Assembly (NCBI RefSeq): GCF_038396755.1
Contig: NZ_CP149822.1
Location: 4,990,001-5,054,000 of the forward strand
DNA from: Chitinophaga pollutisoli
Lineage (GTDB): Bacteria > Bacteroidota > Bacteroidia > Chitinophagales > Chitinophagaceae
Length of the DNA: 64,000 bases
Reading direction: 5' to 3'
Shown: positions 38,268-47,009 of the stretch, one piece after another
Position numbering within the stretch: the stretch's first letter is position 1
Layout: each line of letters opens with the position of its first letter
Position numbers and translations under genes: made by a program
Notes under the pieces: generated by a model
Databases searched by the model: none
What the model saw: only the letters and a program-made list of their open reading frames with translations
Told to the model about the DNA's origin: nothing

Positions 38268-39761
38268 ATGAAAAAGACATTCATCAGCATATACGCACTC
38301 GGCGCCCTGGCGCTGTTTTCCGCCTGCAAAAAATGGGTGGACGTGCAGCCGAATGACCGGCTGCTGGAAGACCAGGCGTTCAATAATCCGGAAAACATCC
38401 GCTTTGCGCTGAACGGCATTTACAGCAATTTGGCCGCCAAATCGCTTTACGGCCAGTTCATGACTATGACGGCGGTGGATGCCCTCGGGCAGCTCAACAG
38501 CGGCGTCCAGCTCAATACGGGCGGCACGCCCTCTGGCGTTGCAACCGGCACGCCCGCCCTGCCTTATACCAATTACAATTGGGACGACGTGAGACTGAAA
38601 GCCGGCATGGATGCCGCCTGGACGCAGGCTTACCGTTCGATCCTGAACATAAACATGTTCCTGACAAACCTGGAAAAGTATCCCGGGGTGATTGCCACAG
38701 CGGAGGAAAGGCTTTACCGCGGCGAATTGTATGGCCTGCGCGCCATGCTTCATTTCGACATGCTGCGGCTTTTCGGGCCTGTCTATCTCACCGATAGCAC
38801 CGCCCTGTCCATTCCCTACTATACGACAAGCTCTCCCACCGTTAAACCCCTGATAAAGGCGAATGACGTGATGGACAGCGTACTTGCAGACATAGGCAAG
38901 GCCATGTTACACCTCGATGCCGACCCGGTACTGACGACCGGCAAGCAGGACAAGGTTGTGAACGACGGGCTGGACTATTCCCGCATGCGCAATCTCCGTA
39001 TGAACTGGTACGCGGCCAGGGCGCTCCAGGCCCGTGTGCTGCTGTATCGCAATGCGAAAGAAGCGGCCGGTGCAGTGGCCGCAGACCTCATCGCCAAAAT
39101 GGACGCCCAGTTCCCCTGGTTCGACGAAAAAACCGGTGCACTGCCGATCGACAGGGCGTTCAGCAATGAAGTGCTGTTCGCATTGAACGTCCCTAACATG
39201 TACGACTGGACGCGCGAGATTTTTGCCGGTGATGTGGAGGCGCAATTCATGTGGTCGCCCAATAACGTCCGGCTGAACGCTGCGTATGAAAATAACGGGT
39301 CTACCGATTTCAGGTTTACGACCATCAAACCCTTCAGTTGGTGGGATGTTCCTCCCGGCGCGGTGTTTAGCTTCCGTACCATGCGGAAGTTCAATAACGT
39401 GGATGGCGACAATGTACAGTTCCGCTTCCGGATGCCGATGCTCCGGAAAAGCGAGATCTATTTCATCGCCGCTGAGTGCGCAACCAGCGATGCTGCCGGT
39501 TTTGAATTGCTGAACGCCGTCCGCAAGGCGAGGGGGCTCAGCGAGCCGCCGCTGACCACCAATCTGGCAACGGAAATCAGGAAGGAGTATGTGAAAGAAT
39601 TGTATGGGGAAGGACAGGTGTTTTTCTATTACAAACGGACCAACACGAAAAGCCTGCTGAAAGCCAACAGCACGGGCACGACCGGTACAACGAACCTGCA
39701 AACGATGACCAGCAAACAATATGTGGTGCCGCTGCCTGAAAACGAGCGCTTTTATCAATAA
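38268..39761 (+). CDS. SusD/RagB family outer-membrane lipoprotein, locus 2
   Basis: 497 aa from the ATG giving MKKTFISIYA, 20 nt after the SusC stop; the open frame starts inside SusC and the extension was rejected. Lipobox FSAC. Typical SusD features: WVDVQPNDRLLEDQAFNNPENIR (about 22-44, motif split here), YRGELYGLRAMLHFDMLRLFGPVYL (about 157-180) and the C-terminal YFIAAECA and AVRKARG segments. It binds the ligand and delivers it to the SusC barrel. Translation is probably coupled to SusC. Confidence 0.95.
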   Translation: MKKTFISIYALGALALFSACKKWVDVQPNDRLLEDQAFNNPENIRFALNGIYSNLAAKSLYGQFMTMTAVDALGQLNSGVQLNTGGTPSGVATGTPALPYTNYNWDDVRLKAGMDAAWTQAYRSILNINMFLTNLEKYPGVIATAEERLYRGELYGLRAMLHFDMLRLFGPVYLTDSTALSIPYYTTSSPTVKPLIKANDVMDSVLADIGKAMLHLDADPVLTTGKQDKVVNDGLDYSRMRNLRMNWYAARALQARVLLYRNAKEAAGAVAADLIAKMDAQFPWFDEKTGALPIDRAFSNEVLFALNVPNMYDWTREIFAGDVEAQFMWSPNNVRLNAAYENNGSTDFRFTTIKPFSWWDVPPGAVFSFRTMRKFNNVDGDNVQFRFRMPMLRKSEIYFIAAECATSDAAGFELLNAVRKARGLSEPPLTTNLATEIRKEYVKELYGEGQVFFYYKRTNTKSLLKANSTGTTGTTNLQTMTSKQYVVPLPENERFYQ

Positions 39762-39780
39762 CCATTAATGCAACCAAATC

Positions 39781-40545
39781 ATGAATAAGCGAATTTACTT
39801 ATTACCTGTAGCATTTGCCTTGATGCTGGGCGCGTGCAAGAAATCCCCGCTCACGCAATATGATGAAAGCAGCACCATTTATTTCAAAGCAGCCCGGGGC
39901 ACAACCGGCCGTGAACCGTCGCCCAACGATTCCATGGCGTTCTCCTTCCTTTACATGCAGGCGGATACATTCATCGTGAAGATTCCGGTGAGCGTGGCCG
40001 GCAGGGCGCAAGCCATCGACCGTCCGTTCGAAGTGGTGGCTGACACCGGTTCAACTGCAGCGCTCGGCAAGCACATGACGATCCTTTCTGCTGTTATCAG
40101 GGCCAATTCGTTGAACGATACCCTGTTTGTGAAAGTAAATCGCACGCCCGACATGGCCACCGCCAAACTGCTGATGCGATTGAAGCTGAAACCGAATCAA
40201 TACTTCGGAACCGACTTCGCCATCCGCAACCTGGATACGAGGAAGATCCAAATGGACGTCTATCGCATTTTCGTCACCAGTACGGCTATCCAGCCCGAAC
40301 GTTGGCTGGAAGCATATTTTGGAAAGTTTTCCGCCAAAAAGGCGAAGCTGATGACCGAATTGTTCGGGTTTAATTTCGAAACAGATTTCAATGCACCTTA
40401 CGGACCAACATCCTCCATCAGCTTTGTGACATCCGGCGGCGGGGCTATGGCAAGGTACCTGCAGGATATGGAAGACGCCGGCACGCCCGTATACGAGGAA
40501 GACGGTACCAAAATGGCGATGGGATCAGTGTTCAATAACCTCTAA
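39781..40545 (+). CDS. DUF4843 domain lipoprotein
   Basis: 254 aa. Lipobox LGAC. The N-terminal STIYFKAARG and the middle F.VKIPVSVAGRAQAIDRPFEV pattern match DUF4843, a family found almost only beside SusC/SusD genes of this kind. It probably sits on the cell surface as an accessory ligand-binding protein. It lies 19 nt after SusD and 9 nt before the PKD-like gene, clearly in one operon. Confidence 0.92.
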   Translation: MNKRIYLLPVAFALMLGACKKSPLTQYDESSTIYFKAARGTTGREPSPNDSMAFSFLYMQADTFIVKIPVSVAGRAQAIDRPFEVVADTGSTAALGKHMTILSAVIRANSLNDTLFVKVNRTPDMATAKLLMRLKLKPNQYFGTDFAIRNLDTRKIQMDVYRIFVTSTAIQPERWLEAYFGKFSAKKAKLMTELFGFNFETDFNAPYGPTSSISFVTSGGGAMARYLQDMEDAGTPVYEEDGTKMAMGSVFNNL

Positions 40546-40554
40546 TTCATCAAC

Positions 40555-42066
40555 ATGAAGCAATATATTTTACTTTCCGCGGCAATGGTCATTCTCGGCA
40601 GCGCCTGTATGAAAGACAAAGGAAACTACGACTATAAGCCGATCAACGAGGCGGCCATCACGCTGCCCGCAGAGGTATTTACCAAGCTCGGGGATACACT
40701 TCGGCTGCGCCCGGAAATAAAGCTTACGCAAGATGGCGGCGATGGTTCGGACACCACGCGCTATGCCTACAAATGGGTGGTTGAGCTGACGCTGAATTCC
40801 GTACAGGAAATCAATAACACCCGCGATTTCAACAAACCTGTTGATAACCTGAACGTAGGCCAGTATACAGCTGCTTACTATATCAAGGATAAAACGACCG
40901 GCGTGAGTTATGAGAAGAAATTCAAACTGACGATTACGACGGCAGCCTATGAAGGGTTCATGGTGCTTGGCGCACTGGGCGATTCCTCCCGGCTTGACAT
41001 GCTCGCGTTTGACGGGGTAAATGCAGATTCCACCAAATTGTATACGGATGTGCTAACGGTTTTCAACTCCAATTATCCGCGCCCGATCGGGAAGCCCCTG
41101 GGCATGCATACCGCTGTCAAGAATCGCGATTACCAGTTTTTTATTTCCACCACCACCGGCACCAACTCGCTGGAGCGGAATACGCTGAAGTGGGAAGCGA
41201 ACAAAAACATATCATTCCTTTGCTTCGGCCGTATCCCGCAGGGCTTCCTGCCGGAGGCATTCTGGTCGCTAGGTACTACTTACGGCATGTTCGCCAACGA
41301 CAAGATTTACGTGTATACCAATGCTTCCATATTTATCCTGAACTCGCCTGCCAACCACGTAAAAGGCGAAACGCAGCCGTTCAGGCCCAGCAAGTTCTTT
41401 AACATGGTAAGTACAGGTTTGACCGATTACCTGCTGATGTTCGATACGGAAAAACGGCGCTTTGCCCGCGTAGGCATCCGGACGCAGGACAGGGACTCGT
41501 ATGCCAGCCTCCTGCTGACGCCGACTTCCGCCAAATTTGACTATAACGATGTAAAAATGGACCTGGTCTGGATGAGCAGCAACGCTGTCGGAGGCAACGT
41601 ATTTGCAGTATTGAAGAACGATGCCGGGGAATACTGGTTTGCCATGTTCAACCCGGCCACACTGGAACAACCGATCTACAAGAAAATGAACGTTGGTCCT
41701 GATATGGCTAATGCGAAGCATTTCGCCGCAGATCCCAGTTACGCGACGCTGTATTACGGCAGCGGGAACAAGCTGTATGCTTATCTCCCCGACGCCAACC
41801 GGGAAGTGCTGGTGGAAAACTTCGGAGAGAAGATCTCCTTCATGTATTTTCCCAACAACATTACCAACAATAGTCTGTATCTGCCTTACCGGAATAACCT
41901 GATGGTAGCGACTTTCAACGCTTCCCTTCCCGCTACGGGCGGTACCTTGCGGTTCTTCAAAACCAATTCCCAGGGTTCCGTACCGCAGGCGACCGTGACC
42001 ACCACGCACGGCGGATTTGCCGAACCGGTGGGTGTCGCTTTCCGTTCGAGGAGCGGTAATTATTAA
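40555..42066 (+). CDS. PKD-like family surface lipoprotein
   Basis: 503 aa. Lipobox GSAC. Residues about 25-125 form a PKD-like immunoglobulin fold (GNYDYKPINEAAITLPAE, YAYKWVVEL, YTAAYYIKDKTTGVSYEKKF). The rest looks like a beta-propeller or other all-beta domain, with repeated aromatic strands (EYWFAMFNPATLEQPIYKK). It is the last gene before the locus 2 terminator. Function is unknown; proteins of this type accompany SusC/SusD/DUF4843 clusters in many Bacteroidota. Confidence 0.9.
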   Translation: MKQYILLSAAMVILGSACMKDKGNYDYKPINEAAITLPAEVFTKLGDTLRLRPEIKLTQDGGDGSDTTRYAYKWVVELTLNSVQEINNTRDFNKPVDNLNVGQYTAAYYIKDKTTGVSYEKKFKLTITTAAYEGFMVLGALGDSSRLDMLAFDGVNADSTKLYTDVLTVFNSNYPRPIGKPLGMHTAVKNRDYQFFISTTTGTNSLERNTLKWEANKNISFLCFGRIPQGFLPEAFWSLGTTYGMFANDKIYVYTNASIFILNSPANHVKGETQPFRPSKFFNMVSTGLTDYLLMFDTEKRRFARVGIRTQDRDSYASLLLTPTSAKFDYNDVKMDLVWMSSNAVGGNVFAVLKNDAGEYWFAMFNPATLEQPIYKKMNVGPDMANAKHFAADPSYATLYYGSGNKLYAYLPDANREVLVENFGEKISFMYFPNNITNNSLYLPYRNNLMVATFNASLPATGGTLRFFKTNSQGSVPQATVTTTHGGFAEPVGVAFRSRSGNY

Positions 42067-42101
42067 AGGATATTTCCGAAATCAGCCAATATATGCCACG
42101 C

Positions 42102-42133
42102 AGGTGCAGGCGGGGGGCCTGCACCTTTTTTTT
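42102..42133 (+). terminator. Terminator of SusCD locus 2
   Basis: 10-bp perfect stem AGGTGCAGGC / GCCTGCACCT, G5 loop, T8 tail. It lies only 13 nt before the thioredoxin-domain gene, which is therefore reached by read-through or has its own promoter. Confidence 0.9.
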
Positions 42134-42145
42134 AAAGTATTTTTT

Positions 42146-43501
42146 ATGAAGAAATTATTTTTAACCGCCGCCATCTTTTGTGCCATGCAAGGCTTTGCGG
42201 CGGTAATGCCCACGACATACATCCACGGTACCACCGATGCGAAGGGGGCGAAAACGATGTACCTCTTCCGCGCGGCGGATGGTAATATGGAACAGTTTGC
42301 TACGGTGAAAGCCAATGAAGCGGGAAGCTTTGCGTTTGCCGTGGCGCAACCGGCCGAGGGTTTCTACTATGTGTCCGACAATGGGAACGTGAATATGCTC
42401 AGTCATCGCATTTACATGAAAGGCGCGTCCACCATCGAAATGGACATCAAAGGCGGGAAGGCCGCCGTTAGCGGGGGATCGAAAGAAAACCAGCTGCTTT
42501 CAAGGTGGCAGGCGGTGTACGATGATATCGCCGTTCCTTCCTGGAGCGGGATGCAGTACCGCGGGACGTATGAGGATTTCTTTCCCATCTTCGAATCCTT
42601 CCTGCCGAAATACGAAGCTTTCCGCAAGAACATGAAAAGTGGCAACAAAGCATTTGACGAACTGATGCAATATCTCGTGGTGAATGATGTGGACGCGGCG
42701 GCGATCAATTTCCTGTTCATGCCCCGCACCAAACATCCGAAAGAAGCGGACTACCCGGCTTATTACCGGCAGATTGTGCAGCCCGGTAAATATGCTGGCA
42801 CGCGCGCGCTACAGCTGGGCGACGGCGTCCGCAGGCTGGGTGCATATGTCATGTTCAGCCAGATGGGAAAAGGCGGCAAAGCCACTACCGAAGATATGCT
42901 CGGCGCCATCCCCAACGATACGCTCAAGGGGATGTACCTCGCCAGCAGCTTCGGCCGTTACCGTTCGCAGGATGCGCTGGCTGATGCGATGAAGCCATAC
43001 AAGCACCTTTTGGTAACCGATTCGCTGAAAGCCCGCTATCAGCGCGCGGAGGCGGCACTGGCGACATTTGCGAAAGGAGAGAAATCGTTCAATTTTTCCT
43101 ATACTGACATTAACGGCAAAACCGTGTCCCTGGCCAGCCTGAAAGGAAAGGTGGTGCTGGTGGATATGTGGGCCACCTGGTGCGGGCCCTGCAAAGAGCA
43201 GATCCCGCACCTCAAAAAGTTGGAGGAGGAAGTGAAAGGCACCGATATCGCGATCGTAAGCATTTCGGTGGATAAGGACGCGGACAAGCAGAAGTGGGAA
43301 GATTTTGTGAAGGAAAGGGAATTGGGCGGCATCCAGCTGTTCGCCGGTTCCAACCGGGACATGATGGATTATTACAAAATCTCCGGCATCCCGCGCTTCC
43401 TGGTGTTTGATAAAGCAGGCAGGATCGCGACGGTGGATGCGCCGCGCCCGTCTATGCCGGAACTGAAGCCTTTGCTGATGCAGCTGGCCGGCGAGAAGTA
43501 G
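42146..43501 (+). CDS. Secreted thiol-disulfide oxidoreductase, TlpA/ResA-like, with N-terminal DUF4369-like domain
   Basis: 451 aa from the ATG giving MKKLFLTAAI (signal peptide to about FAA). An N-terminal beta domain (about 22-110: YIHGTTDAKGAKTMYLFR, ASTIEMDIKGGKAAVSGG) resembles DUF4369. A helical linker is followed by a thioredoxin fold with WATWCGPCKEQ (CGPC about 346-349) and the cis-Pro in SGIPRFLVF. It reduces or exchanges disulfides outside the cytoplasm. The open frame extends back to 42017 through the terminator and was trimmed. Association with SusC/DUF4843/PKD-like genes suggests it treats the imported ligand or one of those lipoproteins. Confidence 0.9.
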   Translation: MKKLFLTAAIFCAMQGFAAVMPTTYIHGTTDAKGAKTMYLFRAADGNMEQFATVKANEAGSFAFAVAQPAEGFYYVSDNGNVNMLSHRIYMKGASTIEMDIKGGKAAVSGGSKENQLLSRWQAVYDDIAVPSWSGMQYRGTYEDFFPIFESFLPKYEAFRKNMKSGNKAFDELMQYLVVNDVDAAAINFLFMPRTKHPKEADYPAYYRQIVQPGKYAGTRALQLGDGVRRLGAYVMFSQMGKGGKATTEDMLGAIPNDTLKGMYLASSFGRYRSQDALADAMKPYKHLLVTDSLKARYQRAEAALATFAKGEKSFNFSYTDINGKTVSLASLKGKVVLVDMWATWCGPCKEQIPHLKKLEEEVKGTDIAIVSISVDKDADKQKWEDFVKERELGGIQLFAGSNRDMMDYYKISGIPRFLVFDKAGRIATVDAPRPSMPELKPLLMQLAGEK

Positions 43502-43651
43502 TCACTGTATATTTTAGAATAGATTCAGATTGAAATGACATGTTGCGGCGGCGCTATTTTTAGTGCCGCTTTCTTTTGTACGAGGTGCCGGCTGCGGTTT
43601 TGAAATTTGCCGGCTTCGAAGCGGGCGGGTAAATTCCCGTTGTGCATAAAA

Positions 43652-43685
43652 AACGGCCGGCCCGGATTTCACCCGGCCGGCCGTT
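43652..43685 (-). terminator. Terminator of the threonine aldolase gene
   Basis: AACGGCCGGCC / GGCCGGCCGTT stem with a partly mismatched top. On the minus strand it is followed by T6. It may also stop the oppositely oriented oxidoreductase transcript. Confidence 0.75.
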
Positions 43686-43709
43686 CTGATTGTCTTATAT
43701 CAGTACCAT

Positions 43710-44726
43710 TTACGACATGGATCTGATCACTTCAATGGTACGTTTTACCATGTCGGGCGTGATGCCGAGATGGGTAACGATACGCACTTTGGTGGGAGAG
43801 ATGGCCATCACGCGGATGCCGTGTTTGGCGAGGTAGTCTCGGAAAGTGACGGGCGTCCAGTCGCCGCAGACTTCGAAGATGAGGATATTGGTTTCCACGG
43901 GCAGCATATGCCCGATAAATGTCTGTTCGAGTAACGCTGCCGCGATGGCTTTGGCGTGCGCATGGTCGTCGGCCAGCCGTTCGAGGTGATGGTCTAGGGC
44001 GTAGATGCCGGTTGCGGCCATGTATCCTGCCTGGCGCATGCCGCCGCCGAGTTTTTTGCGGATGCGTTTGGCTTCGCGGATGAAATCGGCGGAGCCGAGC
44101 AAAACGGAGCCGATGGGGCAGCCGAGGCCTTTATTGAGGCAAACGGAGATGCTGTTGAACACCCGGCCGTAATCTGCGGCGGATTGGCCGGTGGCGAGGA
44201 GGGCGTTGAAGAGCCTGGCGCCGTCGAGGTGGAGGCGAAGGTTATGGTCGAGGCAGGTTTGGCGGATGCGGAGGATTTCGTCCCAATCGTAGCAGCAGCC
44301 GCCGCCGAGGTTGGAGGTATTTTCGAGGCAAACGAGGGAAGAGGTGGCTTTATGGTCGTCGCCTGTCGGATTGACGGCCGCTGCCACATCGGCGGCTGTG
44401 ATCATACCGCGGTCGCCTTCGATGGGGCGGGCCTGGGCGGAGGAATTGAACGCGATGCCGCCGCCTTCGTAGATGTATACGTGTGCGGTGGACGAGCAGA
44501 TGACTTCGTCGCCGGGTCGGGTGTGGGTTTTGATGGCGATTTGGTTGCTCATGGTGCCGGAAGGGCAGTAAAGGGCTGCCTCCATGTCAAAAAGGGCTGA
44601 CATCCTGGCTTCCAGTTCCTGGACGGAGGGGTCTTCCCCGAAAACGTCGTCGCCTGTACGGGCTTTAAGCATGGCCTCCAGCATGGCGGGAGTGGGTTGT
44701 GTGAAAGTGTCGCTCCTGAAATCCAT
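43710..44726 (-). CDS. ltaE: Low-specificity L-threonine aldolase
   Basis: 338 aa PLP enzyme of fold type I that cleaves L-threonine or L-allo-threonine to glycine and acetaldehyde. It begins DFRSDTFTQPTPAM, followed by GDDVFGEDPSV (about 25-35), PSGTMSNQIA, the substrate and PLP-contact segment LHLDGARLFNA (165-175), and the Schiff-base lysine Lys199 in SVCLNKGLGCPIGSVL. Length and motifs are standard. Stands alone between a terminator and a long intergenic region. Confidence 0.94.
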   Translation of the reverse strand: MDFRSDTFTQPTPAMLEAMLKARTGDDVFGEDPSVQELEARMSALFDMEAALYCPSGTMSNQIAIKTHTRPGDEVICSSTAHVYIYEGGGIAFNSSAQARPIEGDRGMITAADVAAAVNPTGDDHKATSSLVCLENTSNLGGGCCYDWDEILRIRQTCLDHNLRLHLDGARLFNALLATGQSAADYGRVFNSISVCLNKGLGCPIGSVLLGSADFIREAKRIRKKLGGGMRQAGYMAATGIYALDHHLERLADDHAHAKAIAAALLEQTFIGHMLPVETNILIFEVCGDWTPVTFRDYLAKHGIRVMAISPTKVRIVTHLGITPDMVKRTIEVIRSMS

Positions 44727-45118
44727 TGAAAAAAATGCAATGAGTGATTGAATAAATTAGAGAGAATGATTATTTGAAGTAGGATATTTTTCAATTGTTA
44801 AAATTTGCATAAACCGGTCAAATTAGCGACTAAAAAGCTATTAAAATCCGTTTATACAGTGTACTTTGTTATAGCAGTCAATGTTGATTGCCGTTATGAT
44901 AAAGCGCCCGATCATTGAAAATGAATGCGTAACAGGCATCTTACCCCGGTCCGTAACCCAAGATCAAAACCATATCAGTGATATTTGGAAGAGTGGGGGA
45001 TTAGCACGATCTTTGCAGGCTAATTTCGCAACCGTGTAAGATATACCAATTAAATGTTACAACAAAATTATCTTTCGGCTTGTTAGTATAATATTCGTAA
45101 ACCAATACTTTTAAATAT
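44727..45118. other. 392-nt intergenic region between divergent ltaE and rpoD
   Basis: AT-rich, with no coding frame of note and no tRNA-like fold. It contains the rpoD promoter candidate listed separately; the rest shows no repeat or structure that I can support. Confidence 0.6.
44984..45015 (+). promoter_or_regulatory. Candidate promoter of rpoD
   Basis: TTTG (44984-44987), 20-nt spacer, GATCTTTG (45008-45015), one base from TAnnTTTG. This predicts a leader of roughly 95-100 nt. A TATCTTTC at 45069 is a weaker alternative. Confidence 0.5.
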
Positions 45119-45976
45119 ATGAGGCAACTTAAAATTGCCACCCAGATCACCAATCGTGATTCGCAGGCGGTAGAAAAATACCTCCAGGAAATCTCGAAGA
45201 TCCCTTTGTTAACTCCAGAGGAAGAGACGATACTGGCCCAACGTATTAAAATGGGGGACCAGCGCGCTCTCGAAAGATTAACGACCGGGAACCTCCGGTT
45301 CGTTGTATCCGTCGCCAAACAATATCAGCACCAGGGCTTAAGCCTCAGCGACCTCATTAATGAAGGCAATTTAGGGTTGATCAAAGCGGCACAGCGGTTC
45401 GACGAAACCAAGGGTTTCAAGTTTATCTCTTACGCCGTATGGTGGATCCGCCAGTCCATCCTGCAGGCTTTGGCAGAGCAAGGCCGTCTGGTCCGCCTGC
45501 CGCAAAACAAAATCGGCACTTACAACAAAGCGAATAAAGCCTACATGGCATTCGAACAGGAAAACGAACGCGAGCCCTCCACCGAGGAACTGGCCGAAAT
45601 CCTGGAAATGTCCGAATCGGAGATTAACAATATCTTCCAGAGCAATACCCGCCACATGTCTCTCGACGCTCCCGTTCACGAAGCGGAAGACGTTGCCATG
45701 GGCGACCTCCTGGAAGGCGGCGACGTGACGGACGACGATGTGATGCAGGACTCGCTCAGAGAAGAAATCCGCCGCGTGCTCAAATCCCTGAGCCCCCGCG
45801 AAGCGGAAATCGTGAACGCGTACTTTGGTCTGGATGGTGAAAACGGTGCAACGATCGAACAGATAGGACAGAAGTATGATTTGACGAAAGAACGTATCCG
45901 CCAAATCAAGGAAAGGGCCATCAAACGCCTGCAGAAAGCCCGCTACAGCGGCGCACTGAAATCCTACCTGGGGTAA
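45119..45976 (+). CDS. rpoD: Primary RNA polymerase sigma factor (RpoD/SigA), short Bacteroidota form
   Basis: 285 aa, the usual short form of Bacteroidota without the acidic region 1.1 and the large non-conserved domain of proteobacterial sigma-70. Region 1.2 (about 12-43), region 2 (LRFVVSVAKQYQHQGLSLSD, FKFISYAVWWIRQSILQAL), region 3 (about 135-210) and region 4 with the helix-turn-helix ATIEQIGQKYDLTKERIRQI (about 241-260). It recognises the -33/-7 promoters noted through this window. Monocistronic, with its own terminator. Confidence 0.96.
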   Translation: MRQLKIATQITNRDSQAVEKYLQEISKIPLLTPEEETILAQRIKMGDQRALERLTTGNLRFVVSVAKQYQHQGLSLSDLINEGNLGLIKAAQRFDETKGFKFISYAVWWIRQSILQALAEQGRLVRLPQNKIGTYNKANKAYMAFEQENEREPSTEELAEILEMSESEINNIFQSNTRHMSLDAPVHEAEDVAMGDLLEGGDVTDDDVMQDSLREEIRRVLKSLSPREAEIVNAYFGLDGENGATIEQIGQKYDLTKERIRQIKERAIKRLQKARYSGALKSYLG

Positions 45977-46010
45977 TCGAAACAACATCTTATTAATTGA
46001 TTCTGGGATA

Positions 46011-46046
46011 AAAGCATCCCGCCTGTGAATGGCGGGATGCTTTTTT
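46011..46046 (+). terminator. Terminator of rpoD
   Basis: 13-bp perfect stem AAAGCATCCCGCC / GGCGGGATGCTTT with a 7-nt loop and T6. Confidence 0.9.
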
Positions 46047-46122
46047 ATATCCCATAGAGAACAGTTATAGGCGCATAGACGCCTTTCATACCTTCCGATT
46101 CGAAATTCTCCTTCCAACCCTT

Positions 46123-46130
46123 TATTTTTG
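46123..46130 (+). promoter_or_regulatory. Promoter (-7) of the DUF4249 gene, start codon 7 nt downstream
   Basis: TATTTTTG, an exact TAnnTTTG match, ends 7 nt before the ATG at 46138. Transcription would begin at or next to the start codon (leaderless mRNA). Confidence 0.55.
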
Positions 46131-46137
46131 CAATCTT

Positions 46138-46965
46138 ATGCGAAAGGCATCTTTTACACTGATCCTCGTCTCTATGATAGGGTCAGCCTGTGAAAAAGAA
46201 CAGACAGGACAGCAACCAGGCCCCAACCTCCCCGTCGTGGAAGGCATTATCGAAGAAAACGGATACCCCATGGTGGTGCTCACCCGCAACCAGGCGTATT
46301 TCTCCGGTAATACCGCTCCCGCCGATGATGAGACCTGGATCAGGGATGCCGTGGTTTCCGTGTCGAACGGCCCGCAAACCCAACAGCTCCGGGAATACCA
46401 GCTGACAGACGCCGCCGGCCGCAGGTTTCGGGCCTACACTTTAGACACCGCCCGCCTGCGTGACGCCTTTCACGGCGAAACAGGAAAGAGCTACACCCTC
46501 ACGATCGAATCGGAAGGGCGAAAACTCACCGCTATCACCACCATCCCGGCGCGCAGCCTGCTGCTCGACTCCGCCTGGTGGGCTCCCGGGAAAGCCGGGA
46601 TCATGGCAAGACTTACAGGCAGTACCAGCCAGCAAGCCTACGCCCGGTATTTCACCGCCCGCAGGGGAGAAGATTTCCGGCCCGGTATGTACCCGCTTTC
46701 ATCGCGCACCGGCACTTTCGACCTCCAGCTACCTGAAGGGCCCGGGACGTACCTGGCGGACTACGGAAAGGGAGACACCGTGCTGCTGAAGTTTTGTAAC
46801 GTCGACCACCGGACCTACGACTTCTGGTTCAGTGCCGGCAAGGCTTTGGCGGAAGGGAAAGATCCCCTGGGGCCGGGAGCACGCGCAACGGGGAACGTCT
46901 CCGGCGCACTGGGGTACTGGGGCGGGTACAGCGTAACATTTGAAAGGATCATCATTCCTGAATAA
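46138..46965 (+). CDS. DUF4249-type lipoprotein
   Basis: 275 aa. Lipobox GSAC. The N-terminal LPVVEGIIEENGYPMVVLTRNQ pattern (VVEG.I..G.P.VV.LTR), WIRDAVVSVSNG and the C-terminal NVSGALGYWGGY match DUF4249, a family of surface lipoproteins usually encoded next to a TonB-dependent receptor. No receptor is adjacent here, so this is an orphan copy. Its length is somewhat short for the family. The downstream trxB starts 44 nt later on the same strand. Confidence 0.85.
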   Translation: MRKASFTLILVSMIGSACEKEQTGQQPGPNLPVVEGIIEENGYPMVVLTRNQAYFSGNTAPADDETWIRDAVVSVSNGPQTQQLREYQLTDAAGRRFRAYTLDTARLRDAFHGETGKSYTLTIESEGRKLTAITTIPARSLLLDSAWWAPGKAGIMARLTGSTSQQAYARYFTARRGEDFRPGMYPLSSRTGTFDLQLPEGPGTYLADYGKGDTVLLKFCNVDHRTYDFWFSAGKALAEGKDPLGPGARATGNVSGALGYWGGYSVTFERIIIPE

Positions 46966-47009
46966 ATCGAAATCAAAACCAAACCAACCAACAAGCAGAA
47001 AACAACAGC

